Of a stretch of 64,000 nucleotides of DNA, positions 38,901 to 46,873 are shown piece after piece; position 1 is the stretch's first letter, and each line of letters starts with the position of its first letter. The notes beneath the pieces were generated by a model. That model had not been told where the DNA came from. It did not search any database and worked only from the letters and a program-made list of their open reading frames with translations. The position numbers and the translations under genes were made by a program. The DNA comes from Stenotrophomonas bentonitica (GTDB taxonomy: Bacteria > Pseudomonadota > Gammaproteobacteria > Xanthomonadales > Xanthomonadaceae), in contig NZ_PKQP01000001.1 of NCBI RefSeq assembly GCF_002887735.1, positions 124,001 through 188,000 of the forward strand, given 5' to 3'.

Positions 38901-39104
38901 TCAGAGCGGCTTGACCTTGTCGGCCTGCAGGCCCTTCTGGCCAGTCACCACTTCGAACTCGACCGCTTGACCTTCCTTCAGGCTCTTGAAGCCCTGGGAT
39001 TCGATCGCGCGGAAGTGCACGAATACATCTTCGCCGCTCTCACGGCTGATGAACCCGAAACCCTTCGCGTCGTTGAACCACTTGACGGTGCCCTTCTCAG
39101 CCAT
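38901..39104 (-). CDS. CspA family cold-shock protein
   Basis: 67 residues, a single OB fold. RNP1 (KGFGFI) and RNP2 (VFVHF) motifs are intact: [18 protein letters not shown] and DVFVHFRAI. It binds single-stranded RNA and DNA and melts secondary structure. A likely promoter about 150 bases upstream gives a long untranslated leader, which is common for csp mRNAs and could carry thermoregulation. Confidence 0.97.
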   Translation of the reverse strand: MAEKGTVKWFNDAKGFGFISRESGEDVFVHFRAIESQGFKSLKEGQAVEFEVVTGQKGLQADKVKPL

Positions 39105-39255
39105 CTCAGCTACTCCCTAACTGTCTTGTTGTTGGATACACCCGTACAGGCGGCTGACAGCAAGGGGGAAGCGAGGTGCAACGATGCAGCGGATCCGGAA
39201 GATCTACCATCATCAGGCCACGATCCACGGTGACCTTGCCAAGCTCAGCGCCTGC

Positions 39256-39284
39256 AACTTAACCCGAGCAAAACGAAAAAGCAA
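39256..39284 (-). promoter_or_regulatory. candidate promoter of the cold-shock gene
   Basis: On the minus strand TTGCTT (39279-39284) and TAAGTT (39256-39261) are separated by 17 bases. Transcription would start near 39249, giving a leader of about 145 bases. Confidence 0.55.
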
Positions 39285-39336
39285 CTAGCCAAAAGCTTGC
39301 GATGTCAACCCCATTTCAGGAACCATACTGGACAGC

Positions 39337-39822
39337 ATGGACCCTTCATTCATCTTGTATCTGCTAGCCGTCCTGCTGGTGCTGGTCGGCATCGCCGGCA
39401 TCATCCTCCCTGCCCTGCCTGGCATTCCCCTGGTGTTCGCCGGCCTGCTGCTGGCCGCATGGGCAGATGGCTTCGTGCATGTGGGCTGGCTGCCGCTGAC
39501 GCTGCTCGGCCTGTTGACGCTGGTTTCCTTCGCCGTGGACATCCTGGCCACCGTGGTCGGCGCGCAACGCGTAGGTGCCAGCCGCAAGGCCCTGTGGGGT
39601 ACGTTCCTGGGCAGCATCGCCGGCGTGTTCTTCATGCCGATCGGTCTGTTCGTCGGGCCGTTGGCCGGCGCCCTGCTGGGCGAGTACTGGCACACACGCG
39701 AGCTCGGGCGGTCCACGAAGGTGGGCCTGGCGACGTGGCTGGGCATCCTGCTCGGATTCGCCCTGAAGCTGGCGCTGGTGATCGCGATGCTGGGCCTGTT
39801 CGCCTTTGCCTGGATCTTCTGA
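39337..39822 (+). CDS. DUF456 family membrane protein
   Basis: 161 residues, highly hydrophobic, with about five membrane segments. The duplicated Gly/Pro-rich pattern is typical of DUF456 (VGIAGIILPALPGIPLVFAG near the start; GTFLGSIAGVFFMPIGLFVGPLAGALLGE later). Function of the family is unknown. It is transcribed away from the cold-shock gene. The 150 bases after it contain a weak 8-bp hairpin at 39863-39885. Confidence 0.88.
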   Translation: MDPSFILYLLAVLLVLVGIAGIILPALPGIPLVFAGLLLAAWADGFVHVGWLPLTLLGLLTLVSFAVDILATVVGAQRVGASRKALWGTFLGSIAGVFFMPIGLFVGPLAGALLGEYWHTRELGRSTKVGLATWLGILLGFALKLALVIAMLGLFAFAWIF

Positions 39823-39975
39823 TTCCCCACGCCCCGCAGACTTTCACACCCCGAGCACACCACTGACCGGCATAAACCCGGTCAGATCGATGGCATCGCG
39901 TGCTGGCAGGAATGCCGGGCAGCGGCGACACTGTGCGATCAGACCCATTCATTTTTGTCACGCGGCCCTGCTCCC

Positions 39976-41142
39976 ATGACCCTGCCCTATTCCCGCTCCG
40001 CCCTGTTCACTGCCCTGGCCCTGGCCGGCACCGCCCTGCCCGCTGCAGCACAGGAGGCGGCACCGAAGCCGGCGTCACCGGAGGCCTGCGCACTGGTGGA
40101 CACCGACGCGGCGCGTCTGGCGTGCTACGACACGCTGTTTGGTCGTACGCCGGACGTGACCCTGGCCGCCGATGCGGCGGCCACCGCCGCAAAGCAGGAA
40201 CGCCGCGAAGAGCGCCAGGCCGCACGCGGGGCCGATGCCGATGCGCCTGCGGCACAGCGGGTGAAGCAGCGTCTTGGCGAGGTGTTCAAGAACGACGGCC
40301 ATCAGGACGCCTTGGCCAACGCTGGCAAGGGCTCGCTGCTGGACAGCCGCTGGGAACTGGCCCAGGACTCCAAGCTGGGCGCCTTCCAGCTGCGCGCCTA
40401 CAAGCCGGTCTACCTGCTGCCCGCCTTCTGGACCAGCGACAAGAACCAGATGCCGCAGTCGCCCAATCCGGTCAATACGGTCACCACCTCGCAGCAGCTG
40501 GACAGCGCGGAACTGAAGTTCCAGCTCAGCTTCAAGACCAAGGTCGTGGAAAACCTGTTCGGCGACAACGGCGACATCTGGGCCGGCTACACGCAGAGCT
40601 CGCGCTGGCAGGCCTACAACGCCGACAACTCGCGTCCGTTCCGTGAGACCAATTACGAGCCGGAAGTGATGCTGATGTTCCGCAACGGCTACTCGATCGG
40701 CGGCTGGCGCGGGCGCATGAGCGGGATCAGTGTCAACCACATGTCCAACGGCCGCGCCGATCCCCTGTCGCGCAGCTGGAACCGGGTGATCGCCACCGTC
40801 GGCCTGGACCGCGAGAACTGGGCGCTGGTCCTGCGCCCGTGGTATCGCATCCCGGAAGACCGCAAGGACGACAACAACCCGGACATCTCCGATTACATGG
40901 GCCGCGGCGACGCCACCCTGACCTGGAACAAGAACGGTCACGAGGTCTCGCTGATGGCGCGGCACTCGCTGCGTGGCGGTGATCGCTCGCACGGTGCGCT
41001 GCAGCTTGATTACGGCTTCCCGATCAGCAACCTGCTGCGCGGTCACGTGCAGATCTTCGATGGCTACGGCGAGAGCATGATCGACTACAACCACAAGGCC
41101 ACGTATGTGGGCCTGGGTGTGTCGCTGCTGGAGTGGTATTGA
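39976..41142 (+). CDS. pldA: outer-membrane phospholipase A with N-terminal extension
   Basis: 388 residues. A signal peptide ends near LPAAAQ. An extension of about 90 residues holds the motif EACALVDTDAARLACYD and a charged linker. The 12-strand barrel domain follows with catalytic His255, Ser257 and Asn269 (VNHMSNG and SWNR). Their spacing of 2 and 12 residues equals that of His142-Ser144-Asn156 in E. coli OMPLA. The enzyme hydrolyses phospholipids in the outer leaflet, needing calcium and dimerisation. A TTG seven codons upstream is an alternative start. The stop overlaps the next gene (TGATG). Confidence 0.92.
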   Translation: MTLPYSRSALFTALALAGTALPAAAQEAAPKPASPEACALVDTDAARLACYDTLFGRTPDVTLAADAAATAAKQERREERQAARGADADAPAAQRVKQRLGEVFKNDGHQDALANAGKGSLLDSRWELAQDSKLGAFQLRAYKPVYLLPAFWTSDKNQMPQSPNPVNTVTTSQQLDSAELKFQLSFKTKVVENLFGDNGDIWAGYTQSSRWQAYNADNSRPFRETNYEPEVMLMFRNGYSIGGWRGRMSGISVNHMSNGRADPLSRSWNRVIATVGLDRENWALVLRPWYRIPEDRKDDNNPDISDYMGRGDATLTWNKNGHEVSLMARHSLRGGDRSHGALQLDYGFPISNLLRGHVQIFDGYGESMIDYNHKATYVGLGVSLLEWY

Positions 41143-41495
41143 TGGCGGTGACGATCTGGCACAACCCGCGCTGCAGCAATTCACGCGGGGCGCTGGAACT
41201 GCTGCGTGAGCACGGCATCGAGCCGGTGGTGATCGAATACCTGAAGACACCGCCGGACCGTACTACGTTGACCGCCCTGATCACGCGCATGGGCATCGCC
41301 CCGCGGGCGTTGCTGCGCAGCAAGGAGCCGGCCTATGGTTCGCTCGGGCTGGACGACGCCGCGTTTTCCGATGCCGCGCTGATCGACGCGATGGTCGCCC
41401 ACCCGGAGCTGATCAACCGCCCGATCGTGGAGACTCCGCGCGGGACACGCCTGTGCCGGCCGCCGGAGACGGTGCTGGAGATCCTGCCGGCGTAA
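41142..41495 (+). CDS. ArsC/Spx-like thioredoxin-fold reductase
   Basis: 117 residues. HNPRCSNSRGALELL places the active Cys at about residue 11, as in glutaredoxin-dependent arsenate reductases. LINRPIVETPRGTRLCRP contains the conserved Arg residues of ArsC. It may reduce arsenate or act as a YfgD-type housekeeping homologue. No other arsenic gene is near, so true arsenate resistance is not supported by context. It overlaps pldA by one base and is likely co-translated. Confidence 0.85.
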   Translation: MAVTIWHNPRCSNSRGALELLREHGIEPVVIEYLKTPPDRTTLTALITRMGIAPRALLRSKEPAYGSLGLDDAAFSDAALIDAMVAHPELINRPIVETPRGTRLCRPPETVLEILPA

Positions 41496-41611
41496 GGCTG
41501 CGCCTCAGCTGCTCCGCAGCGGCTGGTACACCGGTTGTTATCCTCGCCGCAGGTCAGTGCGGGCAGCCGGTTGCGGTAACAGCACTGCCGGCCAGCTTTG
41601 CAGACAGGCGG

Positions 41612-41992
41612 TCAGCGCTCCACCATCGTCCCGCCACAGTCAAGTGCACAGAGCTCCCAGCGCTCCCTGCATGGCGAGGTGTTGGCCGTGGGAGTGATGC
41701 AGCTCGTGCCGCCATTGGCGGTTTCGCAGCGGTGCCGGTCGCTCTCGCTGGTATACGCCGAACAGCGGCTCGCCAGCCGCTGCTGGCTGAAGGCACACGA
41801 ATCGCCCTCCGAACGCGCCACCGCCTCTGCCTGCCAGGTGCACTGATCCCGCCGCGCATCGCAGGTCTGCATGCACTGCTGTCCCGTAGCGCTGATCGGG
41901 GGCTGGATCTCGTAGCCCGCGCACCCGGCCAGCCCCGCCATCACCAGTAACGGCAACAGCAACAGCAACAGCACGCTCCCTTTTACGCCCAT
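41612..41992 (-). CDS. cysteine-rich lipoprotein of unknown function
   Basis: 126 residues with a lipoprotein signal (VLLLLLLPLLVMAGLAGC). The mature chain of about 100 residues has ten further Cys spread evenly (for example QQCMQTC, DQCTW, ELCALDC), suggesting five disulfides in the periplasm. The ATG chosen has AAGGA at proper spacing; earlier in-frame ATG codons do not. No named family recognised. It stands between convergent and co-oriented genes without clear operon partners. Confidence 0.7.
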   Translation of the reverse strand: MGVKGSVLLLLLLPLLVMAGLAGCAGYEIQPPISATGQQCMQTCDARRDQCTWQAEAVARSEGDSCAFSQQRLASRCSAYTSESDRHRCETANGGTSCITPTANTSPCRERWELCALDCGGTMVER

Positions 41993-42057
41993 CGCGATCA
42001 TCCTTGAACGGCACACGCCCGACTTTAGCAGCACTTCTTTCCGACCTGCCATCGACC

Positions 42058-42693
42058 TCAGCGCCAGTCGGTGATGCCCTCGCGCCGGTAGACCTCGGCG
42101 AACGCCGGCCGGGCTTTCAGACGATCGGCGTAGGCCTTCAACGCCGGCCAGGTGTCACTCGGCGTGGGCATGTTGCGCGACCAGCGCATCAGCATCACCA
42201 GCATGAAATCGACGACGCTCAACGCGTCGCCCAGCACATACGGCCCGCGCGTGGACAGATGCTCGGCCAGGTGCTGCCACGCGCCTTCCAGCCGCTCGCG
42301 CGCCCGCTGGCGGGTCGCGTCCACGTGCTCGGGGCCCGCCATTTCCTGCGGGTAGAACCACGCCCGGTACGCCGGTTGCACGGTATTGGCGCACCAGAAC
42401 ATCCAGCGGTACGCCTCGGCACGGTCGGCAGTCCCCGGGGCTGGCAGCAGGGCCGCTTCCGGATGGCGGTCTGCCAGATGCAGCGCGATCGCTGCCGCTT
42501 CGGTCAATACCTGCCCGTCCAGCACCAGCGTCGGCACCAGGCCCGCCGGATTCAAGGCGAGATACGCGGCATCCTTCTGCTCGCGCTTGTCGAAATCCAA
42601 CAGCACCAGATCGTGCTCGATCTGCAGTTCCAGCAACAGCCAATGGACGACCAGGGCGGCGGTACTCGGCGATCCATACAACGTGGTGCGCAT
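42058..42693 (-). CDS. glutathione S-transferase
   Basis: 211 residues. The N-terminal thioredoxin-like domain begins MRTTLYGSPSTAALVVHWLL and includes LNPAGLVPTLVLDGQVLTEAAAI with the cis-Pro and glutathione-binding segment. The C-terminal helical domain holds YVLGDALSVVDFMLVML. It would conjugate or reduce electrophiles with glutathione. The first Ser-rich loop (SPST) may carry the catalytic residue. A start nine codons upstream in the same frame lacks similarity. Confidence 0.9.
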   Translation of the reverse strand: MRTTLYGSPSTAALVVHWLLLELQIEHDLVLLDFDKREQKDAAYLALNPAGLVPTLVLDGQVLTEAAAIALHLADRHPEAALLPAPGTADRAEAYRWMFWCANTVQPAYRAWFYPQEMAGPEHVDATRQRARERLEGAWQHLAEHLSTRGPYVLGDALSVVDFMLVMLMRWSRNMPTPSDTWPALKAYADRLKARPAFAEVYRREGITDWR

Positions 42694-42853
42694 GCTCAGG
42701 GCCTCTTGAGGGAGGCGCACAGTATGCGCCCGCGCTCCGTGCCATCACATGGGTACAGAGCACGGGCGATGGGGACGCGTTCTGTCTCTGCCACTGCGCC
42801 GCGGACGCTCGCAGAATGCGTCTTCTGCCCCGCCGCCAGCCCAGGATCCTCCC

Positions 42854-43489
42854 ATGCCCGATTCGTCCGCTCTGCTCGCCTTCGGTCTGATTTCGCTGGG
42901 CATGGTGCTGACGCCCGGGCCGAACATGATCTATCTGATCTCGCGCTCGATCTGCCAGGGACGCACCGCCGGGCTGATCTCGCTGGGCGGTGTCGCGCTG
43001 GGTTTTCTGGTGTACCTGGTGTGCGCGGCACTGGGCATCACCGCGCTGCTGATGGCAGTGCCGCATGCCTACGATGTGTTGCGTTTCGCCGGCGCGGCGT
43101 ATCTGCTGTACCTGGCCTGGCAGGCGCTGCGCCCTGGCGGACGTTCGCCGTTCCAGCTGCGCACGCTGGACCATGACAGCCCGCGCAGATTGTTCGGCAT
43201 GGGGCTGTTCACCGCGCTGCTCAATCCGAAGATCGCCGTGATGTATCTCTCGCTGCTGCCGCAGTTCATCCAGCCCCATGGGCATGGCAGCGTGATGGTG
43301 CAATCGGTGGTGCTCGGGCTGGTGCAGATCGCGACCAGCGTCAGTGTCAACGCACCGATCGTACTGGCCGCCGGCAGTATTGCCACCTTCCTGGCCGGAC
43401 GCCCGCGCTGGCAGACGGTGCAGCGCGGCCTGATGGGTACGGTGCTCGGCGCGCTGGCGGTGCGCATGCTGGTGGACGCGCGCCGCTGA
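42854..43489 (+). CDS. LysE/RhtB family amino-acid exporter
   Basis: 211 residues with six membrane segments. LISLGMVLTPGPNMIYLISRSICQG is the family signature at the N-terminus, and GMGLFTALLNPKIAVMYLSLLPQF is the second. Members export amino acids or homoserine lactone-like compounds with proton exchange. Divergent from the GST gene; the space between holds both promoters. Confidence 0.92.
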   Translation: MPDSSALLAFGLISLGMVLTPGPNMIYLISRSICQGRTAGLISLGGVALGFLVYLVCAALGITALLMAVPHAYDVLRFAGAAYLLYLAWQALRPGGRSPFQLRTLDHDSPRRLFGMGLFTALLNPKIAVMYLSLLPQFIQPHGHGSVMVQSVVLGLVQIATSVSVNAPIVLAAGSIATFLAGRPRWQTVQRGLMGTVLGALAVRMLVDARR

Positions 43490-43532
43490 GGAGAAGCACT
43501 GGCCAACGGTCGGTGCCTGCCCGCCTCAGCCA

Positions 43533-43564
43533 CGAAAAACGGCGCCCTTGGGGCGCCGTTTTCG
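43533..43564. terminator. bidirectional rho-independent terminator
   Basis: ACGGCGCCC (43539-43547) pairs with GGGCGCCGT (43551-43559) around a three-base loop, flanked by A on the left and T on the right. It lies between the convergent LysE-type and class I fumarase genes. Confidence 0.92.
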
Positions 43565-43591
43565 TGTGCAGCGTTATCGCGACGGGAAGCC

Positions 43592-45109
43592 TCAGGCGAC
43601 GACGACCGGAATCTTGCCGATGCGGGCCTGCCACTCGCGCGGGCCGGTCTGGTGCACGGACTCGCCGGTGGAATCCACCGCCACGGTCACCGGCATGTCC
43701 TGCACGGTGAACTCGTAGATCGCTTCCATGCCCAGATCCGCGAAGCCGACCACCTTGGCCGCCTTGATCGCCTTGGAGACCAGGTAGGCCGAGCCGCCGA
43801 CCGCCATCAGGTAGGCCGACTTGTTGTCGCGGATCGCCTCGATCGCCGCCGGGCCGCGCTCGGCCTTGCCGACCATGCCCAGCAGGCCGGTCTGTTCCAG
43901 CACCTGGCGGGTGAACTTGTCCATGCGGGTCGCGGTGGTCGGGCCAGCCGGGCCCACCACTTCGTCGCGCACCGGATCGACCGGGCCGACGTAGTAGATG
44001 AAGCGGCCCTTGAGGTCGACCGGCAGCGGCTCGCCCTTGTCCAGCATCTCCACCATGCGCTTGTGCGCGGCGTCGCGGCCGGTCAGCAGCTTGCCGTTGA
44101 GCAGCAGGGTCTGGCCGGGCTTCCAGCTGGCGACGTCTTCCGGAGTGATCGTGTCCAGATCGACCCGGGTGCCCTTGGAGGCGTCATAGGTGATCTGCGG
44201 CCAGTCTTCCAATGACGGCGGATCGAGCATCACCGGGCCGCTGCCATCCAGCGTGAAATGCGCATGGCGGGTGGCCGCGCAGTTCGGGATCATCGCCACC
44301 GGCAGGTTGGCCGCGTGGGTCGGGAAGTCCTTGACCTTGATGTCCAGCACGGTGGTCAGGCCGCCCAGGCCCTGCGCGCCGATGCCCAGCGCGTTGACCT
44401 TGTCGAACAGTTCCAGGCGCAGTTCTTCGGCACGGTTGGAGGCGCCACGGGCCTTGAGCTCGTTGATGTCGATCGGCTCCATCAGCGACTCCTTGGCTAG
44501 CAGCATCGCCTTCTCGGCGGTGCCGCCGATGCCGATGCCGAGCATGCCCGGCGGACACCAGCCGGCGCCCATGGTCGGCACGGTCTTGAGCACCCAGTCC
44601 ACGATCGAGTCGGACGGGTTGAGCATGGCGAACTTGGACTTGGCTTCCGAACCGCCGCCCTTTGCCGCGACGATCACCTCGACGGTGTCACCCGGCACCA
44701 CCTTGACGTTGACCACGCCCGGGGTGTTGTCCTTGGTGTTGATGCGCTTGCCAGCCGGATCGGCCAGCACCGAGGCGCGCAGCTTGTTGTCCGGATAGTT
44801 GTAGGCGCGGCGCACGCCTTCGTTGGCCATGTCCTCCACGCCCATCGTGGCGTCGTCCCAGCGCACGTTCATGCCGATTTCCAGGAACACGGTGACGATG
44901 CCGGTGTCCTGGCAGATCGGCCGGTGGCCTTCGGCGCACATGCGCGAATTGATCAGGATCTGGGCCATCGCCTCCTTCGCGGCCGGCGACTCTTCGCGCT
45001 CATAGGCAGCGTTGAGGCTCTTGATGTAATCGACCGGGTGGTAGTACGAGATGTACTGCAGCGCGTCGGCGATGGACTGGATGAGGTCTTCCTGCTTGAT
45101 CGATGTCAC
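43592..45109 (-). CDS. class I (iron-sulfur) fumarate hydratase
   Basis: 505 residues. The N-terminal Fe-S hydro-lyase domain has Cys ligands for a 4Fe-4S cluster: RPICQDTGIV, GAGWCPPGMLG and IPNCAATRHAHF. The C-terminal beta domain follows (DAAHKRMVEMLDKG, YYVGPVDPVRDEVVGPAGPTTATRMDKF). It hydrates fumarate in the TCA cycle and is oxygen- and superoxide-sensitive, complementing FumC at 8385-9797. It is related to E. coli FumA/FumB. Divergently arranged with the ECF41 sigma gene. Confidence 0.95.
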   Translation of the reverse strand: MTSIKQEDLIQSIADALQYISYYHPVDYIKSLNAAYEREESPAAKEAMAQILINSRMCAEGHRPICQDTGIVTVFLEIGMNVRWDDATMGVEDMANEGVRRAYNYPDNKLRASVLADPAGKRINTKDNTPGVVNVKVVPGDTVEVIVAAKGGGSEAKSKFAMLNPSDSIVDWVLKTVPTMGAGWCPPGMLGIGIGGTAEKAMLLAKESLMEPIDINELKARGASNRAEELRLELFDKVNALGIGAQGLGGLTTVLDIKVKDFPTHAANLPVAMIPNCAATRHAHFTLDGSGPVMLDPPSLEDWPQITYDASKGTRVDLDTITPEDVASWKPGQTLLLNGKLLTGRDAAHKRMVEMLDKGEPLPVDLKGRFIYYVGPVDPVRDEVVGPAGPTTATRMDKFTRQVLEQTGLLGMVGKAERGPAAIEAIRDNKSAYLMAVGGSAYLVSKAIKAAKVVGFADLGMEAIYEFTVQDMPVTVAVDSTGESVHQTGPREWQARIGKIPVVVA

Positions 45110-45228
45110 GACTTGCTCGCTTGCTGGAGGCTGGCGGGGGTTGAACCGCCGATTTTAACAACTACCGCCCGGCGGCGTTGAGAATCGCTCGCGGTGGCGG
45201 GGTTTGGTGCAAAGTGGGCGCCCCGCCT

Positions 45229-45255
45229 TGTCACAGCGGCCTGCCCGGCCGCGTC
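45229..45255 (+). promoter_or_regulatory. ECF41-type promoter of the sigma factor gene
   Basis: TGTCACA at 45229-45235 and CGTC at 45252-45255 with a 16-base spacer, the motif pair known for the ECF41 sigma group. The gap from CGTC to the ATG is only eight bases, so the transcript would be almost leaderless. Its presence implies positive autoregulation. Confidence 0.8.
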
Positions 45256-45263
45256 CTCCTGGC

Positions 45264-46163
45264 ATGACCCCGACCGATACCTTCCAGACCCACCGCCCCC
45301 GCCTGTTCGCCTTGGCCTACCGCCTGCTGGGCAGCCGCAGCGACGCCGAGGACATCGTCCAGGACGCCTGGCTGCGCTGGCAGGGCGCCGACACCGGCGG
45401 GATCCGAGACCCGGAGGGCTGGCTGGTGACGGCCACCACCCGGCTCGGCCTGGACCGGCTGCGCGCCCTGCGCAGCGCGCGCGTGGAGTACGTCGGGCCG
45501 TGGCTGCCCGAGCCGCTGGAGATCGCCCTGGACCCGGACCCGCTGCAGGACCCGGCCCAGCGCCATGCCCTCGCCGATGAGGTCTCGGTGGCTTTCCTGG
45601 CACTGCTGGAGCAGCTCAAGCCGGATGAGCGCGCCGCCTTCCTGCTCAAGGATGTGTTCGACTACGACTACCCGGACATCGCGCCCCTGCTGGAGCACTC
45701 CCCCGCCAACTGCCGGCAACTGGTGCACCGGGCGCGGCAGCGACTGCAGACGGGCGCCCCACGCTTCACGGTCTCGCCCGCCCAGCAGCGCGACCTGCTG
45801 GCGCGCTTCATGGCCGCCTCGCAGCAGGGTGATCTGGAAGCGATCCGCGCCCTGCTCGATGCCAATGCCGAGATGATCTCCGACGGCGGTGGCCGCGTGA
45901 CCGCAGCGATCCGCCCCCTGCTCGGCGCCGAGCGCATCGCGCAGCTGTACTGGGCGATCGCGCGCCGCAACGGCCAGCATCCGGCGCAGCTCGGCCAGGT
46001 CAATGGCGAGCCGGCGATCCTGCGTTTCGCGGGCGACCAGCTGCACTCGGTGACGATGATCACGGTCGATGCCGGACGGATCGTGCGCGTGCTCAGCGTG
46101 CTCAATCCGGAAAAACTCACCGCCCTTGTCACAGCGCGCGATGCTGGCGCGTCCTCCAGATGA
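45264..46163 (+). CDS. ECF41 group RNA polymerase sigma factor with fused C-terminal SnoaL-like domain
   Basis: 299 residues. Sigma region 2 (FALAYRLLGSRSDAEDIVQDAWLRW) and region 4 (VSVAFLALLEQLKPDERAAFLLKDVFDYDYPDIAPLL) are followed by a SnoaL-like regulatory domain from about residue 175. It carries the group-specific motifs DGGGR at 207-211 and NPEKL at 281-285. In ECF41 proteins this domain replaces an anti-sigma factor. The partner gene of the group, a carboxymuconolactone decarboxylase, follows at once. Both genes carry matching promoters. Confidence 0.93.
   Translation: MTPTDTFQTHRPRLFALAYRLLGSRSDAEDIVQDAWLRWQGADTGGIRDPEGWLVTATTRLGLDRLRALRSARVEYVGPWLPEPLEIALDPDPLQDPAQRHALADEVSVAFLALLEQLKPDERAAFLLKDVFDYDYPDIAPLLEHSPANCRQLVHRARQRLQTGAPRFTVSPAQQRDLLARFMAASQQGDLEAIRALLDANAEMISDGGGRVTAAIRPLLGAERIAQLYWAIARRNGQHPAQLGQVNGEPAILRFAGDQLHSVTMITVDAGRIVRVLSVLNPEKLTALVTARDAGASSR
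46127..46153 (+). promoter_or_regulatory. ECF41-type promoter of the carboxymuconolactone decarboxylase gene
   Basis: TGTCACA at 46127-46133 and CGTC at 46150-46153, again exactly 16 bases apart, inside the last codons of the sigma factor gene. Spacing and sequence match the promoter before the sigma gene. Confidence 0.8.
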
Positions 46164-46195
46164 AGACGGCCATTGCGGCCGTCATGGAGTCCCCG

Positions 46196-46639
46196 ATGTC
46201 CACCTCACCGCGCGTTCCATACACCCGCCTCGCCGCCGAGGCCTTCAAGGGCCTGCTGGCCACCAGCAAGGCCGTGCACGACAGCTCGATCGATCCGGTA
46301 CTGATGGAGCTGGTGTTCCTGCGTGTCTCGCAGATCAATGGCTGCGGTTACTGCATGGACATGCATGCCACCACCCTGCGCAAGGGCGGCATCGAACCGC
46401 GCAAGCTCGATACGCTGCCAGCCTGGCACGAGAGCCGCTTCTTCGATGCACGCGAGCGCGCCGCACTGGGCTGGGCTGAAGCACTGACCCGGCTGAGCAG
46501 CGCGGCGCCGTCCGATGCCGCGTACGACGCCCTGGCACCGCATTTCGATGAGAAGGGCATCAGCGACCTGAGCATGGGCATCGCGGTGATCAACGCCTGG
46601 AACCGCCTCGGCGCCGGCCTGCTGCCGCCGCTGCCATAA
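46196..46639 (+). CDS. carboxymuconolactone decarboxylase/AhpD family protein
   Basis: 147 residues. The AhpD-like motif GCGYCMDMHA carries Cys50, Cys53 and His57, the redox triad of alkylhydroperoxidase-type members. Its name comes from the fold; peroxidase or disulfide reductase activity is more likely than lactone decarboxylation. The ATG at 46196 has GGAG six bases upstream; an in-frame ATG at 46160 overlaps the sigma stop. It is the typical target gene of ECF41 sigma factors. Confidence 0.92.
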   Translation: MSTSPRVPYTRLAAEAFKGLLATSKAVHDSSIDPVLMELVFLRVSQINGCGYCMDMHATTLRKGGIEPRKLDTLPAWHESRFFDARERAALGWAEALTRLSSAAPSDAAYDALAPHFDEKGISDLSMGIAVINAWNRLGAGLLPPLP

Positions 46640-46646
46640 GGCACGG

Positions 46647-46764
46647 GTAGTGCCGGCCGCTGGCTGGCTCCGCACGATCGTCGTGCTGCACGGGTAGTGC
46701 CGGCCGCTGGCCGGCTCCGCACGATGCTGGATGCCACCTGGAGCCGGCCAGCGGCCGGCACTAC
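46647..46764. repeat. cluster of three GTAG-type REP palindromes
   Basis: Direct copies GTAGTGCCGGCCGCTGGCTG at 46647 and GTAGTGCCGGCCGCTGGCCG at 46694. An inverted copy (GAGCCGGCCAGCGGCCGGCA, ending CTAC) lies at 46741-46764. Located between the decarboxylase gene and an ABC exporter. Confidence 0.85.
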
Positions 46765-46873
46765 CGGGTAGCGGTGTACCAGCTGCACCGTTCTGCGGGG
46801 CGTACGCGTCGGCAATCTGCGCAGGCACTGACTTCATGCATCAACCACGGTCACGGCGCGCACAATACCGCCC

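Noticed and set aside
39863-39885. 8-bp inverted repeat with 7-base loop between the DUF456 gene and pldA
   Set aside because: No T tract and a long loop, so a terminator call is weak.
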